Shown piece after piece: positions 44,389-52,932 of a stretch of 64,000 bases of DNA. The DNA comes from Clostridium saccharobutylicum DSM 13864. Its GTDB lineage: Bacteria > Bacillota > Clostridia > Clostridiales > Clostridiaceae. A program made the translations under genes and the position numbers. The DNA lies in the NCBI RefSeq assembly GCF_000473995.1, contig NC_022571.1:3131416-3195415 (forward strand). The letters run 5' to 3'. Position 1 is the stretch's first letter, and the number at the start of each line of letters is the position of its first letter. Under the pieces are notes generated by a model. The model had not been told where the DNA came from. It made no database searches and saw nothing but the letters and a program-made list of their open reading frames with translations.

Positions 44389-45684
44389 TTATTTAAAATC
44401 TTCTATTCTTATAATATTATCTATCTTATATACAGATTTCAAATTCATAATTTCTTCAATTGCAATGTTAATTTCTGATTCTTTAGTTTTATGTGTTACC
44501 AATACAATTGTAACCTGGCCATCTTCTTCATCACCTTTTTGAATTACAGAACGTATGCTGACGTTATGCTTTCCAAGAATGGCTGTTATTTCACCAAGAA
44601 CTCCTGATTCATCTAATACTGTTGCTCTAATATAATATTTACTTTTGACAGATTCCATATCCAAAATCTCTCTATTCCATAGATTATTCTTTACAACAGG
44701 ATTATCATTTTCAGTGTTAACATTACTTCTTACAATAGATACAATGTCACTTACTACAGCACTACCTGTTGGTAAATCTCCAGCTCCTCTTCCATAGAAC
44801 ATTAAATCTCCTACTGCATTACCTCTTATAAATACTGCATTGTATGAATCATATACATTTGATAATGGATGCTTTTTAGGAATCATTGTAGGATGAACTC
44901 TTAACTCTACTTTTCCATCAACTTCTTTAGCTATTGCAAGTAGTTTAATTCCCATTTTAAATTGACTTGCATATTTCATATCTATAGCTTCAATTTTAGT
45001 AATACCTTCTCTATATACATTTGATACATCAATTTTAGTTCCAAATGCCAAGGATGCAAGTATAGCTAATTTGTATTGAGCATCATAAGCTTCAATATCT
45101 GATGTTGGATCTGCTTCTGCATAGCCTTTTTCTTGAGCTTCTTTTAAGACATCACCAAAATTAGCACCTTCCAGTTCCATTTTACTTAAAATATAATTTG
45201 TAGTACCATTCACAATACCATATAGTGTTTCTATCTTATTGGCTGTTAAGCTTTCGTTTATTCCTTTTATTATTGGAATTCCCCCTGCTACACTAGCTTC
45301 ATATTGGAACATAATTCCTTTTTCATCAGCTTTTTCAAAAAGTTCATCTCCACCAGTAGCTAACAGCATTTTATTTGCAGTCACTATATGTTTTTTCTTG
45401 TCCATACATTTAAGCATATAATCTCTAGCTGGTTCCATTCCCCCCATAACTTCTACAACAATCTTAATACTACCATCTTCCAATATTTCATTAAAATCTG
45501 TAGTAACTAAATCATCTGGAACGTCTATTCCTCTTGGTTTGTTTTTGTCTCTTACAAGAATTTTCGCTATTTCTACTTCATATCCACATCTTTTCATTAT
45601 CTCTTCTTTATTAGAATTTAAAATCATCCAAACACCACGACCAACATTCCCCAATCCTAGTAGTGCTATTTTTATTTTTTTCAT
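44389..45684 (-). CDS. hom: Homoserine dehydrogenase
   Basis: Reduces aspartate semialdehyde to homoserine for threonine and methionine synthesis. NAD(P) site IALLGLGNVGRGVW, central region GGIPIIKGINESLTANKIET, GIVNGTTNYIL, catalytic-lysine region EADPTSDIEAYDAQYKLAIL, and a C-terminal ACT domain (YIRATVLDESGVLGEITAIL) for threonine feedback. The 431 residues are the typical monofunctional form. AAGGGGGGCATAAA precedes the ATG; a terminator follows. It is not in an operon with other threonine genes here. Upstream 45685-46299 contains only one tiny frame (45853-45936) and AT-rich sequence. Confidence 0.95.
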   Translation of the reverse strand: MKKIKIALLGLGNVGRGVWMILNSNKEEIMKRCGYEVEIAKILVRDKNKPRGIDVPDDLVTTDFNEILEDGSIKIVVEVMGGMEPARDYMLKCMDKKKHIVTANKMLLATGGDELFEKADEKGIMFQYEASVAGGIPIIKGINESLTANKIETLYGIVNGTTNYILSKMELEGANFGDVLKEAQEKGYAEADPTSDIEAYDAQYKLAILASLAFGTKIDVSNVYREGITKIEAIDMKYASQFKMGIKLLAIAKEVDGKVELRVHPTMIPKKHPLSNVYDSYNAVFIRGNAVGDLMFYGRGAGDLPTGSAVVSDIVSIVRSNVNTENDNPVVKNNLWNREILDMESVKSKYYIRATVLDESGVLGEITAILGKHNVSIRSVIQKGDEEDGQVTIVLVTHKTKESEINIAIEEIMNLKSVYKIDNIIRIEDFK

Positions 45685-45852
45685 TTTATGCCCCCCTTAA
45701 GTTCTAAATACTATAACTAATATTATATCTATAATTATAATTGTAATACTACATTTTGGCTATCTTTTTTTATTTATATTTAACCTAAGCATTTTTGTTC
45801 CAGAGTTACACCTTATTGCTTTTTAAGTATAATTTATTTACATTGAGATAGT

Positions 45853-45936
45853 TCACCATTTCTTATGTGCTCCTTTAAAGAATCCTACAATAATAAGTAC
45901 TAAAAAACAATATATAAAAATTATTTTTATAATCAT
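45853..45936 (-). CDS. Putative 27-residue membrane peptide
   Basis: MIIKIIFIYCFLVLIIVGFF plus a KGAHKKW tail: one hydrophobic helix with a positive C-terminus. AAGGA lies 11 bases before the ATG. Its size makes chance possible; if real it would be a small membrane protein of unknown role. Confidence 0.35.
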   Translation of the reverse strand: MIIKIIFIYCFLVLIIVGFFKGAHKKW

Positions 45937-46299
45937 TTACATCAACTTCCTTTATTATAAAGCTCAGTTTGATACAGCAATCTAAACCAAGTTAATTTGT
46001 AAATATAATATTATAATATGAATTTTTATAGAAATATTATATTAATTAAATTATGCAAATAGTATATAAAATCTATTTATTAAAATTTAATAAACAGGAC
46101 TCAGTTTCTATCTAATATATTATACTAACTATAATTCATTTAACATAATTGTTAATTAAACTCTATTACTATAATTCTCATATTTATAAAAAATTAAACC
46201 AACAAATCGTATTTTTATAGAAGTCTTGTACATATTTATAATTGAACTTTTATATATTCTTACATATTTAAACAAATGATTTTTCTAATATATTTATCA

Positions 46300-48133
46300 T
46301 TATAGAAATTTGAAATTCACCTGCTCTCGTAAATCAAACTTAATAACCTCTTCTTCTAGTATCTTAGTTTGCATAACTAATTCGCCTGTTGATATTGATG
46401 TTTCTTCTGATATAGCTGAATTTATTTGAACCACATCTGAAATTTGATCTATTCTAGAGTTAATCTCAATTATATCTAATGATTGTATTTCAGAAGCTGT
46501 TGATATTTCATTAACTAAATCAGACATATTGTAAATATTAAGAACTACTTTATTTAGTTCATTATTAACATCTTCTGTTAGATCATTCCCCCTGGCAACT
46601 TCTTTTATATAATTTTTTATGATGTTTGTAGTATCCTTAACTGCATCCTCTGACTGTTTTGCTAACTTCCTCACTTCTTCTGCCACTACTGCAAATCCCC
46701 TGCCAGCGTCACCAGCTCTTGAGGCTTCAATTGCTGCATTTAAAGCGAGAAGATTTGTTTGAGATGCTATATTTTCTATTGTAACTATAATATCTGAAAT
46801 TTTTCTTGATGAATCTTTTATATCACCCATTGAGTTAATTAAATCCTTCATTTTTTCATTTGCATTTACAATCATAGTTTTAGTAACTATAGAAAATTCA
46901 TTAGCTTTTGCTGCATTTTCTGTATTATTTCTTACTTTACTCGATATATCTCCAATACTTTTTACTACCTCCTCTATTGCATTAGACTGATTTGTTGATC
47001 CTTCTGCTAGAGATTTACTAGTTAGTGCTATATCCTTTGCTCTACTAGCCACAGCTTTAGTTGCTTGATTTATACTTCCAAAAGATTTGTTTAAGGAACT
47101 AATTATATTTTCAAGAGAATATTTTATCTGTAAAAATTCCCCCTTATAATCAATAGTAGTCTTTATTTTCAGATTTCCATGAGATAATTCTTTTAAAATA
47201 CTTGAAATATCGTTAATATAATTACTTAATCCATCAATAGTTGAATTTAAATTTCGGGTCATTTTTCCCATTTCATCTTCTGATTCATAAAGATTATCAT
47301 ACTTAAGTTCCCCACTAGATAAATTATTGGATATTTTAGTAACATGATTAATTCCTTCAAGTAATACTCCTACAATGATCTTAGTAATTACAATTGAAAT
47401 TATTGAAATTATAATTATAACGAGCAATGCAATTATAAATCCTGCAATTGCGCTTATATTAGAATCTTTTACAAAGTTCTTAGAACTTAATTCGGAATCA
47501 TTGCATATATCTGATATAGATTTTTCACAATGTTCTACTTTAGCTTTATAGCCACTATCCATTATAATTCTTGCGGCATATTTATCTCCTTTATTAAGTG
47601 AATCACATATTAACTTTCTATGAATTAAGTGCTATATCTAAATTATTTTCAAAATCATCAATTAATGTCATGTCTCCAACGAAATTACTTCTAAGTTTCT
47701 GAACATTTTGTTTGAGTAACTCTTCTTCATTGTTTGAAGCCTCTATGTATTTTTTTATTCTACTCTTATCATCTTCCAACATAGCTCTATACATGTATCT
47801 ATCAATCATAGCTAATCCTGTTTTCATACTCCATGCTGTATCTACAGTACTATATGGACCATTATATAATCTATTGATTTTATTAGACACAATTCCTAAA
47901 TTTAATAATAAAGCCAACATAAAAATCATGCTTATTCCTATAATTATAGAAAATCCTCTTTTTATTTTTTTTTCTATAGGATGATCTTTATATCTCACTT
48001 TTAAATAATTATTAACTTCCTTGTATTTTTTAGTTAATAAATTACTAACCTTATTATTAATCTGTTTTTGTTTAATGTTTAATCCATAATTATTTATATT
48101 TTCAAATATACTTTTTAACATTAAATCCTCCAT
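46300..48133 (-). pseudogene. Methyl-accepting chemotaxis protein broken by a frameshift
   Basis: Two frames together encode one chemoreceptor. The first part (48133-47618) has TM1 (GFSIIIGISMIFMLALLLNL) and a four-helix-bundle sensor, ending DIALNS and a TAG. Reading in the next frame from the same point gives [20 protein letters not shown] and runs straight into the second part (to 46300). That part has TM2 ([20 protein letters not shown]), HAMP and the signalling tip [21 protein letters not shown] single extra base near 47617-47620 explains the break. It may be a true mutation, a sequencing error or phase variation. The second part alone begins at an ATG (47562) with no site, so it is unlikely to be made separately. 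Confidence 0.8.
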
Positions 48134-48341
48134 TGCATCTAATAATTAAATTACTTTAATTACTTTGTATTATATTTTAGTAGTCTTTCTTAACTTAATT
48201 ATTACACTTTATTCCTCACTCTCTAAACTTAATATAAACTACTAATTTATTCATCTTAAGCATAGCTTTAATTTATTAACTTCTTATTGATTTAACGTTA
48301 AATTATGTTAACTAAAGGTTAATATTTTTTTCATATTTACT

Positions 48342-48461
48342 TTAGCGACATTTTCAAAAATAACAAACTCATCTTCAAATCTTATTTTTCATCAGTCAAA
48401 AAAGCTGCCGAAAAATAATCATGATATTTTATACTTGGTATTTTCTTTCATGTGCCTTATT
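48342..48461. repeat. Family-1 palindromic repeat (about 120 bp, degenerate)
   Basis: Left TTAGCGACATTTTCAAAAAT then AACAAACTCATC; right TTTTCTTTCATGTGCCTTAT. TTTTTCATCAGTCAAAAAAG inside matches other copies. The rest of 48134-48660 is AT-rich with an inverted TTAACGTTAA at 48292; no gene is seen. Confidence 0.6.
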
Positions 48462-48676
48462 AAGATAATATTAACTAATTATGTTTCATATTAATTAAAT
48501 ATAAATTTTATTATTAAAAATATAAAACATACTTTTGATAAAATCGAAAAATTTATCGAGGTATATTTAATGTTTTTTCTAAATATGTTAAAATTATCAA
48601 GTACATTAATCTTTCATCTGCAATAAAAATTTTACTCACATCACATTAAAAATATATTTCCAAAAGGAGGGACAAG

Positions 48677-48739
48677 TTGTTATTCCATAGCAGCAAGTAT
48701 GATGAAAACAATCTCAAAAAATATTTGGTGGATATATGA
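48677..48739 (+). CDS. Twenty-residue frame with its own ribosome site, overlapping the ABC transporter start
   Basis: TTG at 48677 follows AAAGGAGGG by 5 bases and opens MLFHSSKYDENNLKKYLVDI, stopping at 48737. The ATG of the ABC transporter (48699 or 48702) lies inside it in another frame and has no ribosome site of its own. Either this is a leader peptide that couples translation, or an extra A in the AAAAAA run at 48716-48721 has split the true N-terminus from the transporter. Removing one A would give a continuous MLFHSSKYDENNLKNIWWIY. Confidence 0.45.
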   Translation: MLFHSSKYDENNLKKYLVDI

Positions 48740-50399
48740 TAAATGCAAATCATCATTCCGATGGATTTCTTTCATAGTATTGATTGGATCCATACTTTCC
48801 ATTATTAATGTAATTAAATCTTTAGTCTCTAAATCCTTGATTGATGCTGCAACTCAAAATGCTTCTGATAAAATTATAAGATGGATAATTATCCTTGGCT
48901 TATTACTATTATCGAATATAGCTTTAAGTTCCATAAATACAATCGCTTCAACTTATGTATGTGAAAATATACGTAATAACATGCAATGCAAACTATATAA
49001 TCACATAATTCATAGTACGTGGTCAGAGCATAATAAATACCATAGTGTAGAGCTACTAACTCGCATAAACAATGATGTTAATACCATAACCAGTATGATT
49101 ACAAGTACTCTACCAGGTATAATTTCATTAATAGTAATGTTGATTTCATCGTTTTTTGCACTATTATCAATCTCATTAACAATGTCATTAGTTTCTATTA
49201 GTATATTTCCATTATTAATATTGTTAAGCAAAGTATATGGTAGAAAACTACACTACTTCTATATTGAAATTCAAAAAAAAGAGACTTTATATAACAGATT
49301 CTTACAAGAAAGTTTCAACAACATTCTTATAGTAAAAAGTTTTTGTTTAGAAAACAATAGATATAGATATTTAAAAAAAATTCAAATTGAAAAATTAAAT
49401 CTTTCAATAAAGAAAAGTTATTTTTCTTCTATGTCTAATGGTTTTTTAGCTTTAAGTTCTTTATTAGGATATTTTGTAGTCTTTATATGGGGAACAATTA
49501 ACCTTTCAATTGTTGGGGTATCAGCCTTTGGTGATTTAACTGCTATGTTTCAGTTATTCTCAAATATACAAATTCCCATTTATGGTTTATCTAGTTCTTT
49601 TCCTCAGCTTATATCTGCATTATCTGCTACAGATCGGTTAATAGAAATAGAAAATATGGCTTTAGAAAACTTTCCTTCTAACATAGAAGATTCAATAGTT
49701 TCTATTGAACATAGATATGATGAAATTGCCACTACTATAAATAATGAGATCTATTTTGAAAATGTAGAGTTCGGATATATCCCAACTGTACCTATTTTAA
49801 AAAATATTTCGTTTTCTATTAATTGTGGCGAAACAATTGGTCTTATTGGTCCTTCTGGAGAAGGTAAAACAACATTGATAAGGCTTTTATTATGCTTAAT
49901 ACATCCAAACAGTGGTAATATTTATATTGATGGTCAAAACCTCAACACAAATCATAGAAAACTAATTTCATATGTTCCCCAAGGTAACACTTTATTTTCA
50001 GGAAGTATTTTAGACAATTTAAAATTTGGTAATCCTGATGCAAACGAAAATGAGATAATTGAGGCATTAAAAATGTCTTCTGCATTAGATTTCGTTAATT
50101 CATTACCAAATAAATTAAATACCCTTATAGGAGAAAAAGGAATCGGGTTATCTGAAGGACAGGCTCAACGACTAACTATTGCAAGAGCTTTCTTAAGAAA
50201 AAAGCCAATCCTAATTTTAGATGAAGCAACTTCATCATTAGATTATAAAACCGAATTAAATGTATTAAATGAAATTAAGAATTTAATACCTAAGCCTATT
50301 TGCATAATAATAACTCATAGACCATCAGCACTTTCAATTTGTGATAAAATATATAAGTTAGAAAATAATAATATTTCGCTATATACTTCATACCCGTAG
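48699..50399 (+). CDS. ABC exporter, fused permease and ATPase (566 aa), possible lasso-peptide exporter
   Basis: Half-size ABC exporter: six hydrophobic helices in residues 15-310 (such as WISFIVLIGSILSIINVIKS and GIISLIVMLISSFFALLSIS), then an ATPase domain. Walker A is IGPSGEGKTTLIRLL, the Q-loop is SYVPQGNTLFSGSILDN, the signature motif is GLSEGQAQRLTIARAF (E in place of the usual G of LSGGQ), Walker B is ILILDEATSSLD, and the H-loop is ITHRPSAL. There is no N-terminal C39 peptidase. It faces the lasso-peptide operon convergently, with the subtilase gene between. Export and self-immunity for the lasso peptide is a reasonable inference. The start is uncertain: see the overlapping small frame. 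Confidence 0.82.
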   Translation: MMKTISKNIWWIYDKCKSSFRWISFIVLIGSILSIINVIKSLVSKSLIDAATQNASDKIIRWIIILGLLLLSNIALSSINTIASTYVCENIRNNMQCKLYNHIIHSTWSEHNKYHSVELLTRINNDVNTITSMITSTLPGIISLIVMLISSFFALLSISLTMSLVSISIFPLLILLSKVYGRKLHYFYIEIQKKETLYNRFLQESFNNILIVKSFCLENNRYRYLKKIQIEKLNLSIKKSYFSSMSNGFLALSSLLGYFVVFIWGTINLSIVGVSAFGDLTAMFQLFSNIQIPIYGLSSSFPQLISALSATDRLIEIENMALENFPSNIEDSIVSIEHRYDEIATTINNEIYFENVEFGYIPTVPILKNISFSINCGETIGLIGPSGEGKTTLIRLLLCLIHPNSGNIYIDGQNLNTNHRKLISYVPQGNTLFSGSILDNLKFGNPDANENEIIEALKMSSALDFVNSLPNKLNTLIGEKGIGLSEGQAQRLTIARAFLRKKPILILDEATSSLDYKTELNVLNEIKNLIPKPICIIITHRPSALSICDKIYKLENNNISLYTSYP

Positions 50400-50493
50400 T
50401 ATACATTCAAACTAAAATATATAACGTATAGTAGTTATTATCCAATTATTTATTCCTTAATTTCATGCATCAAAAATTAATTTTGCATATTGC

Positions 50494-50540
50494 ATATAAA
50501 CAAATGCCATCAAAATGTGATAGCGTTTGTTTATATATTT
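50494..50540. terminator. Bidirectional terminator between ABC exporter and subtilase
   Basis: ATATAAACAAATGC and GCGTTTGTTTATAT form a 14-bp stem with one wobble pair, between two convergent genes. It can serve both. Confidence 0.75.
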
Positions 50541-50543
50541 ATA

Positions 50544-52484
50544 TCACTGTAAAATATCGGCTTTTAATAATCCATATCCAGTGTTATCATTTCTTCCTCC
50601 ATATAGTGGCTCACAAAGTTTTGGAAGCAAACTTCTAACCTTTACAGCATTATTTATTGTTGGATCTTGTTGTTTTAGTAATGCTAATAATCCCATCACC
50701 TGCATTACAGCTACATCACACAAAAATATTTTGTGTGGATTGGTTCCTATTTCATAAATATCATATTGATTTTTTGAATTTACACAAGTAACTCCATAAC
50801 CATAGGATACACAATCTACAAAATTCCCTGTAAATGGAGTTTTGTTATTATCTCCACTAATAAATTTTTTATCAGGAGTTACGTAATTTACAGTAAGTGA
50901 ATAAATTGATTTATGTTGAGGGCCTATAACCCATCCCCCACCATTAGTCACACAAATAATATTTGCATCATAACATTTTTTTAATAGACTATCTGCAACT
51001 GTATCTTGAACACCATTGTCAAAATTAATTATATCTATCTTATTAGCAATGCACCACTCAACAGCATTCTTACAATTTGTATATGACTTAGTTGCATAAC
51101 CTACAGATTCCTTTATTACATATATCTCACATTCAGGAGCTAATCCTGTTAACTTTCCAGATATTAAACTTGTATATACAGTTCCATATCCATTAGAATC
51201 TACAAAGCTACTTTTCTCACTTGTAATATCGTTATACTTAGTGACATTAATTTTATCAGTAGATATACATCCATATCCTAAATAAGCAATCTTAATCCCC
51301 TTCCCTTTTATTCCTGCATTATGCAATTTATATACATTTAAATCTTCAAAATTAAACAAATCCGTAGTAGAAACATTTGGTGGACTATCATTAGTTACAT
51401 ACTCAACAACATCTACTTCACAAACCGCTGCCTTATTGTTATAAGTTGCTATTAAATTAGTGCTACCAACTTTTTTCCCTGTTATAATCCCTCCATCACT
51501 TACCGTAGCAATACTTTCATCTGTTGTTTTAAATTTAACATATGCCATCTCATTAGGTAAAAAAACTATATTAGCATTTATTTGATTAGATTCTTGAACT
51601 TGTAGTTTTGTTTGTGGAAAATAAATGTTTTTTTGAATATCTTCTAATATTAGTTCATCTTCTCTCTTATAATTCGTAGGAACTATGCTTGCTTGAATTA
51701 ATCCATATCCATAATATAAGTCCTTACCTTTATCACCTAAATCTATACAATTATCTTTCAATATTTCATATATCTCTCTAAAAGTTAAATTAGAATTCTG
51801 TTGTTTTATTAATGCTATAATTCCAGAAGTTATTGCTGAAGAAAATGAGGTTCCTGATACAGTTATATTTTTACCGTTTTGGTCTAATGCTACTATATTT
51901 TCACCATAACAGCAAAAATCTATTCCAAATGAGTAAGAAGATGTTTTCGATATAATATTATTTTTATCTACACTAGATATTGCAATTGTTGAATCATATC
52001 TAGCCGGAATTGGCAAATATGCATTAATTGAAGTATTACCAGCTGCACATACTAAAACAATTCCTTTTTTCTTTGCTTCTAAACATACAGCCTCTAATTC
52101 ATCACTTTCACAATCTGGAAATCCAAACGACATGTTAACAATATCCATCTTATTATCTATGCACCATTTTAAACCATCTATAACTTGATTTATTACGACT
52201 TCATTCGAAAGTGATAAATCGACTTTTAATGAATATACATCACTTTCAGGAACTACACCATAGTTATTACTTGATATAATACTAGCAACTGCCGTACCAT
52301 GTCCATCTACATCCTTATAGTTGTTACTTTTTTCTATAAAATTATATCCACCTTTTATAACTAAATTCCCATCAAAACTGTTTCCACCTGTATCTATTAC
52401 TGCAACTTTAATTCCTTTTCCTTTAATGTTTTTTTCTTTTAAAGATGTTATATTTAACGATTTTAAAAAATCATTGTTATCCAT
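50544..52484 (-). CDS. Subtilase (S8) with active N-terminal domain and dead C-terminal duplicate (646 aa)
   Basis: The N-terminal peptidase S8 domain (about 10-265) has the complete catalytic set: D31 in VAVIDTGG, H62 in DGHGTAVASI, oxyanion N150 in CAAGNTS and S213 in VSGTSFSSAITSG. A middle BIG2-like Ig domain follows (about 310-360, TTDESIATVSDGGIITGKKV). A second S8-like domain (about 380-646) starts GIKIAYLGYGC and keeps the fold landmarks, but has G for Asp, Y for His (DSNGYGTVYTS) and no GTS serine (EIGTNPHKIFLCD). No signal peptide or membrane helix is seen, so it is probably cytoplasmic unless exported unusually. AGGGGG precedes the start. It lies next to the lasso precursor, but a terminator separates them. 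Its substrate is unknown. Confidence 0.85.
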   Translation of the reverse strand: MDNNDFLKSLNITSLKEKNIKGKGIKVAVIDTGGNSFDGNLVIKGGYNFIEKSNNYKDVDGHGTAVASIISSNNYGVVPESDVYSLKVDLSLSNEVVINQVIDGLKWCIDNKMDIVNMSFGFPDCESDELEAVCLEAKKKGIVLVCAAGNTSINAYLPIPARYDSTIAISSVDKNNIISKTSSYSFGIDFCCYGENIVALDQNGKNITVSGTSFSSAITSGIIALIKQQNSNLTFREIYEILKDNCIDLGDKGKDLYYGYGLIQASIVPTNYKREDELILEDIQKNIYFPQTKLQVQESNQINANIVFLPNEMAYVKFKTTDESIATVSDGGIITGKKVGSTNLIATYNNKAAVCEVDVVEYVTNDSPPNVSTTDLFNFEDLNVYKLHNAGIKGKGIKIAYLGYGCISTDKINVTKYNDITSEKSSFVDSNGYGTVYTSLISGKLTGLAPECEIYVIKESVGYATKSYTNCKNAVEWCIANKIDIINFDNGVQDTVADSLLKKCYDANIICVTNGGGWVIGPQHKSIYSLTVNYVTPDKKFISGDNNKTPFTGNFVDCVSYGYGVTCVNSKNQYDIYEIGTNPHKIFLCDVAVMQVMGLLALLKQQDPTINNAVKVRSLLPKLCEPLYGGRNDNTGYGLLKADILQ

Positions 52485-52615
52485 TCTATTATCCCCCTAT
52501 TATATAAAATATAAATTGCTTAAATATAAAGTACGCTATATTAAGAATATTATATTATATTCCTTTTTTTTACATATGTTACTTTCAAACAACTGATATT
52601 AAATCATTTATACGT

Positions 52616-52655
52616 TAAAAGGAACTGCTACAATTTATTTGTAACAGTTCCTTTA
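52616..52655 (-). terminator. Terminator after the lasso precursor gene
   Basis: Minus-strand AAAGGAACTGTTACAA, ATAAA, TTGTAGCAGTTCCTTTT: 16-bp stem with one wobble, about 60 bases after the precursor stop. It separates the precursor from the subtilase gene. Confidence 0.85.
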
Positions 52656-52717
52656 CTTTACATTCTATACTTGTGACTTATTCAAATTAAAATTAAAGTT
52701 TTCCAAAAACTTTTTTC

Positions 52718-52870
52718 TTAAGATTTTCCATGTGGTTCTTGCCAGTCACCATTTGCATCTTGCCATGGTGCTCCATCTGGAGTGCTTGAGAAATGACTGC
52801 CTAGTTTAGTCTCTTTTACAGATAAGTCAATAATCTCTGGTTCAATCCACATTAATTTTGTTTCATTCAT
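52718..52870 (-). CDS. Lasso-peptide precursor, 50 aa, paeninodin-like
   Basis: Encodes MNETKLMWIEPEIIDLSVKE as leader start, then TKL and a core beginning GSHFSSTPD. The leader has the recognition pattern of lasso precursors (aromatic-x-x-P-x-I/L, then a Thr just before the core). Taking G24 as residue 1 puts D32 at position 9, right for a Gly1-Asp9 macrolactam ring. The core would be 27 residues and end HGKS, with a C-terminal Ser. The STPD motif and C-terminal Ser are shared with paeninodin, whose last Ser is phosphorylated. GGGGG precedes the start. It is the last gene of the lasso operon, 62 bases after the cyclase. The gene is too short for many gene finders. Confidence 0.85.
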   Translation of the reverse strand: MNETKLMWIEPEIIDLSVKETKLGSHFSSTPDGAPWQDANGDWQEPHGKS

Positions 52871-52932
52871 TTCAATTCCCCCTTTTATATACTCAAACTT
52901 AATGATATAGGATTAACCTTATATCATTAAAT

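Noticed and set aside
45685..46299. T-box or riboswitch before hom
   Set aside because: No T-box core, no clear hairpin-terminator pair and no known aptamer motif were seen; only AT-rich sequence and a tiny frame.
48699..50399. Bacteriocin exporter with built-in peptidase
   Set aside because: No N-terminal C39 peptidase Cys/His motifs are present; the protein starts directly at the membrane domain.
50544..52484. Subtilase as the lasso leader protease
   Set aside because: The B2 transglutaminase-like protein already fills that role, and a terminator separates the subtilase from the precursor. A different role remains open in the findings.
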